A DNA stretch of 64,000 bases from Gymnothorax reevesii (lineage: Eukaryota; Chordata; Actinopteri; Anguilliformes; Muraenidae). Shown here piece by piece: positions 1 through 9,447 of this stretch. Below the pieces are notes generated by a model, which was given only the letters and a program-made list of their open reading frames with translations, made no database searches and was not told the DNA's origin. Position 1 is the stretch's first letter; the number at the start of each line of letters is the position of its first letter. The stretch spans positions 61,833,876 through 61,897,875 of the forward strand of contig CM056576.1 of assembly GCA_029721435.1 (NCBI GenBank). Reading direction: 5' to 3'. A program made the position numbers and the translations under genes.

Positions 1-222
1 AATATCTACTGGTGCATCCATTGCATATTTCAATCTAGGCAGGTTTTAAAGGTGAAGGTCAAATCAAAGTGCATTGAAAAGTAGAAGGTGGCCAGGAATC
101 ATAATTTACATTACAGCTGAGTACATCTGTTAGGCAAAGCCACGTTTTCTCTATTTAAAGGTCAAATCTTTCATGTTTCATAAAATATCTAGGTTTCTAA
201 ATAATACTGAATTAGATGCTTT

Positions 223-3200
223 ACTCCAATGCTCAAATACCCCCATTTCCACACAACCGTTCAAGCTTCCCACACCGATCAAGGAATGGTACGGGAATGG
301 GAGAGGTCAGGGGGGAACCTTAATGGAGCCTTATTGGAACGGCACTGGACGTTAATGGAACTCCTTCGAATGGTAGGAACGGTTGGGACGGCTGAGGTCG
401 GGCTGCATGTTCAAAATTTTGGCCGTTCCCCTCCCGTTCTGAATGAACAGTAATGGATCCTTAGCACATCGCTATGAGAACTGATGAGTCGTTAATGGAA
501 CGTAAGAACAGTAATGGTAACGCAACACTAATGCATCGGGATTGAACGGTCGCCAATATTCGCCCCGCACCCTTAACGTTATCATACTGTTGCTACCGTT
601 CCCTACCATTCAAATACCGATCTGGTAACGTTCTGATCCGACCCAATCTCTACCTCACCATTTCAACCAGATTGTCTTTTGTTCCCCTAGCGTTGTATTA
701 AGGTCCCAATAGCATTCCGATACCGTCCCAACCATTCCAATATCGAAGCATTAGTGTTGCTGCACCGTGCCAGCCGATGTGTATATAGGTGTCACGTTCC
801 AATACCAATCAGTTTATTTTCACACGAGCAAGAGCGCACACCGTCATAGAACAGTAAACATGGGTGTCGACAACTATCATTTTTTTGGGTGAGGGACTTG
901 TTTTCCGTGTTCTTTTTTAACTTTTCGTTCTTAAAAAGGGACACGAAGAGGGAATTGTAATTTGACCAACAATAATTTTGCTCATTAGTTGGCAAAGCTA
1001 AAGAATAAGCTCTACGATTGCCTTACCTGGCGAAAAACGCAGTGCCTATGTGTCCGAAAGTCGGACAGAGTTTTAATATAACTCCGTGTCTGACAGTCGG
1101 AAGGTCTCAACATAACTCCGTGTCCAACAGTCGATATTGTTTTTAATTTCTTAAAATCTACAGAATCTTTTAGATATTAAACGTGAATGTTTTAATCAGA
1201 GGGCTCAGTTCTTCAAGATGAGTACCGAGAATTTCAATTAATGCTTGTTTAAGCTCTGCTCAATAAAGTGAGTCGACATTGGCGCGGGACTTCATGCATT
1301 TATGACGAAGTTAGCGACTGCCGGACAGAGATCCTAAAACCGGCTACTCCGTGTCCGAAAGTCATAAAAGTTTTAATTTTTCGCGTATTCCAGCAATTAT
1401 TAGTCGTACAAACTTGGGCATGTTTGTGTTTGACCTTAACAAAATGCAAATTGATAGCTATCGGCTTTTCTTGGTCTTTTTATTAGTCTGTTTTCTTTCG
1501 TTGAAGATAGACAAGTCTGTCTCTCTTTTGAAAATTAGTCAGATCGAACAGAATTACGCTTTATTTCCGCACCAGAGATAAAATAGTGCTTTTAGTCAGT
1601 GAGCAAATCAATTCCATGGCCATTGACATTGTGAATTAAATATTGCATGCACGATCAAGACTGTCCGATGCGAAATGCAAAATACTCCATGTTCGGAAGC
1701 CAGCAGAATGTAAAAGTATTGATGTGAGAGCAGATTTTTCACGAAATAGAGAATAAAATATATAATTAATAATCAGAACATCCAATGTGTACTACAATTA
1801 ATTTATTTGGACCATTTTTATAAATGCAATGAAGTCCATACAATGCCTGTTGGACATTAAATGCAAAATACTGTGTCCAGAAGCCAAAAAAAGAGGACGA
1901 TTAGAATAGATTGATAATTAAATAATAATAATAATAAAAACACATTTTAACAACAAACAGAACATCCAACGAACAGTGCGATTTATGTATTTGAGGGCCA
2001 TCTTTATTGGATGTTCTGTTTGTTGGTGATATATTTTTATTCATTATGTCGTTATAGGCTAAATCTGTCATCCTGTGGATAAAAGGATGATGCTGCGTGT
2101 TGCCCCAACTGGGATCAATGTAGAAGTCTCAAAACTAATGTAGGCCTATGTAAATACTGTAAATGAAACCGCGCCAGTTTCAGTTTCCGCAAATACACTG
2201 TTAATAATAAACAAATATAATGAAGCCTTTTTGCCAGGTAGCCTAATTTAACTGCCACCGTTTAGCCATTTAACTGTAATTTTATAATTAGTTTACCACG
2301 GAGTTCAGTGCAAGTTCAGTGTAAACCACTGTTAAAAGCTGCGCAGGACTCCACTTACAGTTAAAATGACAAGGAGACAGTACGTTAAATTAACGGTTAA
2401 ATTCAGTCAGTTTATAACTGTGTGGGAAAGCCGAACTGGCTTGGCGCAAGTCGGTGCACAAATAATGTGATAATGGCAAATACCGACCTGGTTCTAATAA
2501 ATGCCTGGGGTCCAAGTCGATTTTGCAAAATAAACGCCCGGGCTACTAAATGGTCATATAGCCTACGGTAGGCCTATTCCCTTTATAGATTTCCTTGCAG
2601 GTTCATTATTATTTTATTTGTTCTAGTATTTTGTCAGGCCATGTGAAATGTTGTCCAATGCATTGAATTTTATTTTCTAGCAACTGAATACATGTTTGAT
2701 ACATGTCTCACTTTTACAACCTCTGTAGATCGTTACGGCAATGGTAACATCACGCTACTCGATCGTTATTGGATCGCTAACAGCATGTTATAGTCGCTGT
2801 GATATCGGTAATGAACGGTAGAGGTACAGCAACGGTGTGAGATCTGAAAGGAATGTTGCCGGAATGCAAGTGACTAGTATTAAAACAGACACAATGTATA
2901 GACCTTACATGGTCGATACATGAACTGTATTAGAACCCTACAGCATTGTTACAGGCGTTAACAGATCGCTACTGGAATGCAAGAATGCCACAAGAGTTGT
3001 CAGAAAGACAACAAAGCTCGCCGTGGGGCAAGGTTAAAGTTTTTCTGCACGCGGACGCCAGGGGTATGACAATAGCTCTCCGGACGTTATTCGTCCCGGT
3101 GAGCTAAAAACGGACGTTCACCTAGCGTCTGATCAGTAGAGGCAGCCGTCCTGAGGGCGGCTTAGAACGGCTAAGAACGGTAGCTTGAACGGTTGTGAGG

Positions 3201-3230
3201 GATGGGGGAATAACATTGGAGCATTGGAGT
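223..3230. mobile_element. ~3-kb DNA element with terminal inverted repeats
   Basis: The ends are inverted copies: 223-267 (starting ACTCCAATGCT and ending ACAACCGTTCAAGC) matches the reverse complement of 3183-3230 with a few mismatches. The interior holds no long ORF, so the copy is non-autonomous. Subterminal regions are rich in short related words (GAACGGT, TTAATGGA). Near 1045-1365 a unit with GTGTCCGAAAGTC, able to form a small hairpin, recurs about four times. I see no convincing target site duplication, so the superfamily is open (hAT or Harbinger-like are possible). The left flank, 1-222, shows nothing I recognise. Confidence 0.6.
1951..2025. repeat. Perfect 19-bp inverted repeat (hairpin)
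   Basis: Bases 1951-1969 (CAACAAACAGAACATCCAA) are the exact reverse complement of 2007-2025, with a 37-nt loop. A related AACATCCAA motif followed by similar sequence occurs upstream near 1765-1830, so this looks like a partly duplicated module inside the larger inverted-repeat element. It is preceded by an (AAT)n run at about 1915-1938. Confidence 0.7.
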
Positions 3231-3319
3231 CTCACAACTCTAACACTCTCAAATGTAATCTAAGGTAAGTGTGTACCAGGCCAGTATCTAAACAGAGAGT
3301 CAGAAACCAGTCATTGCTG

Positions 3320-3509
3320 CCCCTAGCCCAGATGGTTTCGGTTGGTCCAAGTTAGACACTGGGTAGCATCTGCACCACAGTTCCAGCTACTGCGGCTTGT
3401 AGAGAACTCAAAGTGTGGCTGCAAGGCGGTTCTCATGTGTGCCAAGAATTGTGCATGCAAAAAGGCTGGTCTGGCGTGTACAGCACTATGCCAATGCCAT
3501 GGTGACTGA
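3320..3509 (+). pseudogene. CXC (tesmin-like) Cys-rich domain relic
   Basis: The plus-strand frame 3366-3506 encodes a C-terminal Cys-rich segment with the spacing CGCK-x5-C-x3-C-x-C-x-K-x-GL-x-CT-x3-CxC, ending at a TGA at 3507. This matches the CXC/tesmin-type motif seen at the C-terminus of many fish and invertebrate transposon-associated proteins. A different frame just upstream reads PDGFGW, which usually precedes this domain, so at least one frameshift separates the two parts. It is a short degenerate relic. The parent family is inferred from motif only. Confidence 0.45.
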
Positions 3510-3969
3510 AGCATGACGTGCTTTCCTCATTCTTTTGCTCCTCCTGAGAGGTAGCCAATTGCAGTTATGCATGTAGTGCATTATAGAGGTAGTCCATCTG
3601 GACAACTCTTGTAATCATGCATGGATCTCCTATTAAATAAGAAGTAGTCTGTTTGATCCCCCATACAAACAAAGGTACGACCTACATGTAGTGAACAGTA
3701 CCATAGCGTATGGATGGTTTTAGTACTAGTTAATAGCTTTTTTTATTAAATAAGTATAGTGCTATGTTTATCTCTTCATATTGAAACTGAAATGTGTATG
3801 AAACTCTTGGTTTATTGCAGTATTGTCTATTTAAATACAAGAAATTGCAGTATTGTCTTTTCAAATAAAAGAAATACAATGCTATAACGCGAAAACGGAT
3901 GTAGTAATGGGTTACTAGTTTTATGGAGTTTATATAAATATGATCTGTTGTCATGCTTTATGTTTCATT

Positions 3970-4062
3970 ATCTCCGCGCTTCCGAAAAAGCGTGGAGATC
4001 TTGTAATACAGTTCTTATCTCCGTGCTTCCAAAAAATCAAGGAGATCTTGCAATACAGTTTG
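3970..4062. repeat. Short tandem duplication (about 47 bp x 2)
   Basis: Two consecutive copies of a unit running TATCTCCG-GCTTCC...GGAGATCTTG-AATACAGTT are visible. The following sequence to about 4340 (containing CTGTCTGTCCGTCC and CCCAGAGGGGTGCAC) looks like a dispersed noncoding repeat. No coding sequence was seen from 3510 to 5280. Confidence 0.5.
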
Positions 4063-4639
4063 GCATCTGTCTGTCCGTCCAAAACAGTAAGGCAGTTAGA
4101 CCAATCAACCTAAAACTTTGGTGTGTGTAAGGTAGTGACCCAGAGGGGTGCACAAGTTCCTTACGCATTGAGCTAAGATGCTCATATTTTCATGGGAGGT
4201 GCACTGGATCACCCTTCATCACATATCAGATAGGTTTTTGATTTGACCTCATTTTGACCGTTTTCTAGGTCAAATGGCGTCAGGTGTGACATACGTCTAG
4301 TTGTTTATATAAAACGGGGACTTGAGGGGATGTGAAACGCAATGCATTATATAAATACTACATAACATCAGTGGCAACAGCTTTGCATGTTTGTGTCAAT
4401 TATCTCAGATTTTTACTACCTTTGCGTCAAGGGAGCATGGAAAACTTGTGTTTCCCCATATGACTGGGGCTGCTGGGTTATGAAAAAGTGATGTATGATA
4501 ATAAAAGGTCAAACTGCATTGACATTTAACCTACACTTCAGCATAGGTCTATTCATTATCAATTTGAATAGTGGCCAAAAGTGTACTAGAAACATGAAAA
4601 TTCCAGCCTTGTATATAATATAGAACAGTAAAGTCACCA

Positions 4640-5040
4640 ACTTATATGTTGCTGCCATTGATCCATAGAATTATGACCTTGACCTTCAGTATCCCAACAT
4701 GCACTGCAATTGAAAGTACATGCCCTGCTATTTGATGTACATAGTAAACATAGTGTTCTGGGCTTGAACACCCATCTCAGAGCAAAGGAGCTCATAGTTT
4801 TGAATAAAGATAACTGATGCCAACAAATAACATATATAAATTGCACCCCGTAACCAGTGACCTTGACCTTCAATATGGTTATTGAAAATTTTTCTTTGAT
4901 GCTAGATATGACTCCCTCAAGTCCATTAACGGTAATTTAGGCACTGATAGCACGTTTTTATATTGAAAATTATTTTGGAAATGGCAAAAGACTGCAATTA
5001 ACGAAGTTTGACCTTGACCTTCAAAATTGGGAACCCCCCT
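4640..5040. repeat. Dispersed repeat with GACCTTGACCTT motifs
   Basis: The motif TGACCTTGACCTT recurs at about 4675, 4859 and 5009, each time followed by TCA and a different tail (about 180 and 150 bp apart). These are diverged units of the repeat that becomes a clearer tandem array at 5854-6505. The ORFs covering this region have no recognisable protein features and I regard them as chance. Confidence 0.5.
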
Positions 5041-5281
5041 CCAAAAAGTTTGCTTTGGGCCAAAGTATGTGTGTGCCAACTTTGGTGCTTTGGGCCAGCA
5101 GGTAACCATCATAGCCATAAGCCACCCCACCCCATAAGTCAAAATGTTGTGAAAAATAAAACGCATGACTTGATCCAGGATGAAAATGGGCCCATTTACT
5201 TTACTATACTTTACTTCATTGAACAAGCATTCAGCATGAAGTGTTCAAAAGGATAAAAACACAATAAAGCCTAAAGGCTTG

Positions 5282-5853
5282 TTTAGTAATGGCAATGACA
5301 GAATCATGCCGGTGAGTGATGCAGTGCCGTCTGAGGGCCCGAAAATCACAGGCATCCAGTAAAGGTCTTCGGCCTTGTCCCTTACACATAGATTTTTCCA
5401 GTTTCTCTGAATCTCTTGATGACGTTATGCACTGCTGATGATGAGACCTTCAAAGCCTTTGCAATTTGATGTTGAGGAACACTGTTTTTAAAGTATACCA
5501 CAATTTTTTTATGCAAGCCTTCACAGGTTTGAGAGCCTCTAGCCATCTTTACTTCTGAGAGACTCAGCCTCTCCAAGACATCCCTTATATAGCCAGTCAT
5601 GGTACATCCCTGATGCCAGTTAACTTAATTACTTGCTAAATATTCTTTCAGCTGATTCTCATATATATTAATAGCTTTTCCTGCCCTTTTTTGCCAGTGT
5701 CCAAACTTTTCTGAGACCTGTTGCAGCCAGAAAATTTGAAATAAGCTCATTTTGAAGATAAAAATGTAAAATGTCTCAGTTTCAACATTCAAATTGTTAT
5801 CTGTGTTCGACTGTAAATGACATATTGGCTCAAATGATCTGAAAATCATTGCA
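5282..5853 (-). pseudogene. Tc1-like transposon fragment, family A copy 1
   Basis: The minus strand encodes the N-terminal helix-turn-helix part of a Tc1 transposase. From 5600 down it reads an ERLSLSEVKMARG-type start, then a paired-like segment ending in FRETGK. The inverted repeat region that precedes the gene in the other two copies lies at about 5680-5853 and ends inside the TIR. The rest of the transposase is missing. The same family is at 37973-39137 and 58288-59830. It sits inside the GACCTT-type repeat, so it is younger than that array. Confidence 0.8.
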
Positions 5854-6505
5854 TTAGGTCACAGAAGGTCAAGTTAAGGTCACCAAATGGACTTCATACA
5901 TGACTTTCGAAATGTCTCTCATAAAAACCTTGGCTCCATCTGTGACCACTTTGGTGATACAAATCATTGTAATCTCACTGTCAAGTTTGACCCTTAAAGG
6001 TCACTGACAGCCAAGCTGAATGTCATCAAATGAAAGTTCATATGTGGCTTCCTAGATGTCTGTAACAAAAATGTAGGCTCCATCTGTGACCATTTTGGTG
6101 ATACAAGTCATTAAATTTTCACTAGGTCACATTTGACCTTCAAATATTAATAAGAAGGTCACCAAATGAAAGTTCATATATGACTTTCTATGTCTCCAAT
6201 ATAAACCTAGGTTCCATCTGTGACCGTTTAGGCAAGAGAGGTCATTGTAATTTTATTATGCCAAGTTTGACCTTTAAAGGTCACCAACAGTCAAGTTGAA
6301 TGTCACCAAATGAAAGTTCATGTGTGACTTCCTTCAAGTCTGTGATACAAACATAGGCTCTATCTGTGACCTTTTTAGTGATAGAGGTCATTGAATGTTC
6401 ACTAGGTAAAGTTTGATGTTCAAAGGTCAATATGATGGTCAACAAATGAAAGTTCATGTATGACTTCCTATACGTCTCCAATACAAACCTACGCTTCTAT
6501 CATAA
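5854..6505. repeat. Tandem repeat, ~140-146-bp unit, about 4.5 copies
   Basis: Successive units share this order: GGTCACCAA-ATGAAAGTTCAT, GACTTCCTA, CATCTGTGACC, GTCATTG, TTTGACCTT-AAAGGTCA. Units begin at about 5856, 6000, 6146, 6280 and 6426. Each carries several TGACCT/AGGTCA hexamers. The array is cut at about 6505 and resumes at about 8742 on the far side of a retroelement fragment, at the matching point in the unit (ATACAAACCTA). Confidence 0.8.
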
Positions 6506-6562
6506 GCTTCAACTGGTCCAGAACTCTGCAGCCCCCATTATCACCATGTTATGGCCCCAATT

Positions 6563-7036
6563 TGTTATAACATATATGACAGCAAGGGATGACAGACAAA
6601 ATTTTAAAACTTAAACGGGCTTAATTAAACAAATACTTTTAACTAATCTACTATATACTCTACTGACCAAGATGGTTAAATACAAGAACAAAAATATTTA
6701 CAGTCCCTTTGGTGGGGTTGCTTGGTGATGTCCTAGGTGAGGAAAATACTCCAACACAGGCAAAAATCCACAAAAAGCTTCACAGGTCATGAAAAGTGTG
6801 ACAGGTCTGGTAAAATGTATCCTTCTGCTTGCAATTTATCCTACTACTCCACTCCCTCAATTTTCCTCCTTATATACTCTTTTGCAGACCCCTCCCACAT
6901 TAAGACCTCTTTTTTTTTTTTTAATTCTCTGGGACTTGTCCCAGACATGCCCAAGACATGCCCAAACCGAGCTCCAGTCTGGGCTTAACATAAGAAAGGT
7001 CAATACTGCCATCTAGTGGCTTCTATTCGCATTACA
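6563..7036 (-). repeat. Candidate LTR of the Gmr1-like retrotransposon
   Basis: On the minus strand, directly downstream of the RNase H end, a purine-rich stretch (GAATAGAGG) is followed by TGTAATGCG..., and a segment of 474 nt ends in ...TTATAACA. It contains a TATA-like box (GAGTATATAAGG, near 6875-6886) in the same orientation as the pol frames. TG...CA ends, a TATA box and position after pol support an LTR. The boundaries are estimates because no second LTR is present to align. Confidence 0.55.
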
Positions 7037-7166
7037 CCTCTATTCCAAACGGGGAAAATTTTGACTCAAAGGCAAAATTTTTCTTTTCAATACAAAAATG
7101 GTTAAGTAGACACTTGTGTATATATAACACAATATGCTAATAGACGTGTCATGTGATATATACATA

Positions 7167-8742
7167 CACTCAAACACGGGATAAGCAATCAGCAATTACA
7201 TTGTCAGTACCCTTAACATGCTTAATTTCCAAGTTAAACTCCTGTAAAATCAAACCCCAATTTAACAATCTCCGATTCTTGCTTTTCATCTTACTCAAAA
7301 ACATTAACGGATTGTGGTCAGTGTACACAGTCATTGGCTTTTGCCCTGTACAACCATAAACCTCAAAGTGTTGTAAAGATAGAACCAGAGCCAACAGCTC
7401 CTGCTCTATTGTGGAATAGATTTTTTGGTGGCGATTGAACTTCCTGGAGAAGTATGCCACGGGATGCTCAATGTCATCAGAGTCTGCATCAAAGTTGCAG
7501 AACTAGCGGTGGTACCCGATCATTCCAAGGAAGCGGCGCAAAGCTTTTTTGTTGTCAGGAACTGGAAAGTCCATGATGGCTTGGACTTTAGCATTTATGG
7601 GCTCCACCTTACCCTGGCCTATGACGTAGCCAAGATAGGTGACAGTAGCACAACCAAAGTCACTCTTGTTCAGGTTAACAGTCAGGTTAGCCTGGGTCAG
7701 GCGCTGGAACAACGTCTCTACATCTTTTAGATGTTCTTCTCAGGAGTCACTCCATGTGATCAGGTCGTCGATAAACGCACCCGTGTGTGGCAATCCGGCG
7801 ATTGTACACCGCATCATCCTTTGGAACGTGGCTGGGGCATTTTTCATGCCAAATGTAGGACTTCATACTGATACAACCCAGATGGTGTGGCGAAAGCAGA
7901 GATGCTCTTGGCCCTCTCAGTCAAAGGCACACACCAATAACCCCTTCAACAAATAAATCTTGGTCAGAAACTTTGATTGCCCTACTCTATCAATACAATC
8001 ATCAATCCTAGGTATTGGAAACACATCAGTTCTAGTTACAGCATTGACTTTGCGATAGTCTGTACAGAATCTAGTATTTCCATCGTTTTGGAATTAGCAC
8101 ACAGGGTGAACTCCAATCGGAGTTAGAGGGTCTGATAATATCATGTTCCAACATGTACTCAACCTCTTTCTCAGCAATCTTTCTCTTTTCAGGATTCATT
8201 CGGTACGGATGCTGTTTTATTGGTTTGGCATCACCAACATCTACATTATGAGAGGCTATAGAAACTCTCTTTGGAACATGAGGAAATAGATCTTTATATT
8301 TCTTGATCAACCTCTCAAACTGATCTTTCTGTGAGGGTTCTAAGTGCTGGAGTTTTACATCAAGATTTTGCAACACTTCAGAATTTGACAATTAACATGA
8401 AAGAACTTCAGCTTTAATTCTAGGTTCATCATCTTGAAACTCCCCCTCATCTTCACACGTTTCGAGCATAGGAGGATCTGAAGTGACAGCTGCAACCCTA
8501 GCATTTCTGTCATGATAAGGCTTCAGTATGTTAATGTGACACAACTGTTTTGGCTTTCTCCCATCTGGAGTCTTCACAATGTAATTGAGAACATTGAGTT
8601 TTGTTAGAATTTCATATGGACCATGAAATCTAGCCTGCAATGGATTGGACTGCAAGGGTAACAACACAAGAACCTTGTCTCCTGGTTTAAACTCATGGCT
8701 TCTAGCCTTATGATCATACCAAGTTTTCATTGTTCCCTGATC
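7167..8742 (-). pseudogene. Gmr1-like Ty3/gypsy pol fragment (IN C-term, RT, RNase H)
   Basis: On the minus strand the first coding block (8742-8395) is an integrase C-terminal region: KPGDKVLVLLP, FHGPYEI, HINILKPY. It is followed in the same frame, after one TAA at 8392-8394, by the RT N-terminal region (DVGDAKPIKQHPYR; SPCVLIPK). A frameshift near 8085 leads into further RT blocks, with the active-site motif FIDD at about 7764-7775 and LGYVIGQG near 7610. RNase H follows (EQELLALVLSL, VYTDHNPL, DNVIADCLSR), ending at 7167-7170. Integrase before RT is the order known for Gmr1-type Ty3/gypsy elements. Several frameshifts and the stop make it non-functional. The 5' part (gag, protease, integrase core) is absent, cut at the junction with the tandem repeat. 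Confidence 0.85.
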
Positions 8743-9010
8743 ACAATACAAACCTAAGCTCCATCTGTAATAATTCTGGCGATAGAAGTCATTGAAATTT
8801 CACTATGTGAAGTTTGACCTTCACGGGTCACCCAAGGTCAAGTTCAAGGCCACCAAATGAAAGTTCATTCGACTTCCGGTAAGTTTTCAATACACATATA
8901 TTCCAAATCTTCCATATTTTCAGGCCTAAAAACCTTTGAAAATTGTAACATTTTGCTTGACCTCAAGTTTGACCTTTCAAGGTCATCTGAGGTCACCTTT
9001 AACACAGGCA
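8743..9010. repeat. Continuation of the GACCTT-type tandem repeat
   Basis: The sequence resumes the unit seen before 6505 (CAAACCTA-GCTCCATCTGT, GTCATTG, TTTGACCTTCA, CACCAAATGAAAGTTCATT) and then degenerates into TTGACCTCAAGTTTGACC and TCAAGGTCATCTGAGGTCACC. The match of the two broken ends shows that the retroelement segment 6506-8742 interrupts a once continuous array. Confidence 0.7.
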
Positions 9011-9153
9011 AAATATAGCTCATATATTAATTCCTATAGAACAGTAATATCAACTTAATCTCTATCTGCAACCATTCAGCCTCCACAGGCCATTTTGCAC
9101 ATTCCCCATAAGACCCAATGTGAAAGTACAGAGAAACTGGATGAGCCATGTAC

Positions 9154-9267
9154 CTGTCTGGCCTTGTGGTCAGTCTCAATGCAGTGTTTCCTGAGGCAGG
9201 CCAGAGCACGCATGTCAGGGGAGCTCCCTGTGTTCCAGTCAGACACAGCACCACTGTCTATGACCCA
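9154..9267 (-). CDS. acp1: ACP1 alternative exon, slow-type (S)
   Basis: This 114-nt exon encodes 38 residues beginning [12 protein letters not shown] and ending HKARQ. It corresponds to the slow-isoform variable exon of low-molecular-weight protein tyrosine phosphatase, a cytosolic enzyme that dephosphorylates tyrosine phosphoproteins and small phosphate esters. The acceptor is a pyrimidine-rich run ending TTGCAG and the donor is CAG|GTACAT. Both ends are phase 0, so the exon is interchangeable with the fast-type exon just upstream. Residues PD and the ARQ end are shared by the two. The residue after KH is Cys where mammalian S forms have Gly. This segment shapes the wall of the active-site pocket and sets substrate preference in the known isoforms. 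It looks intact. Confidence 0.93.
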
Positions 9268-9333
9268 CTGCAACAGAGCAAGAAGTGGTGCTGATATAGG
9301 GTGTGCAACAGAGGAAACAGGAGGGTGCCGTAC

Positions 9334-9447
9334 CTGCCTGGCAACATGCTTCATTGGCACCCCGTGCTTCCTCATGCAGGCTTGCCCTCGGTAATCGGGC
9401 GGGTTTCCTATCTCATATGTGGAGGTGGCCGCGCTGTCTATCCGCCA
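9334..9447 (-). CDS. acp1: ACP1 alternative exon, fast-type (F)
   Basis: This 114-nt exon encodes 38 residues beginning [15 protein letters not shown], then [14 protein letters not shown], ending HVARQ. It is the fast-isoform variable exon of low-molecular-weight protein tyrosine phosphatase. The acceptor is TTTGCACAG|TGG and the donor CAG|GTACGG, both phase 0. It follows exon 2 in frame (exon 2 ends on a complete codon). Only 66 nt (9268-9333) lie between it and the slow-type exon. In the mammalian gene the equivalent exons are also separated by a very short intron and are used mutually exclusively. Conservation and clean splice sites indicate a functional exon. Confidence 0.95.

Noticed and set aside
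4879..5226. 115-codon minus-strand ORF
   Set aside because: Lies in the GACCTT-type dispersed repeat and shows no protein family features.
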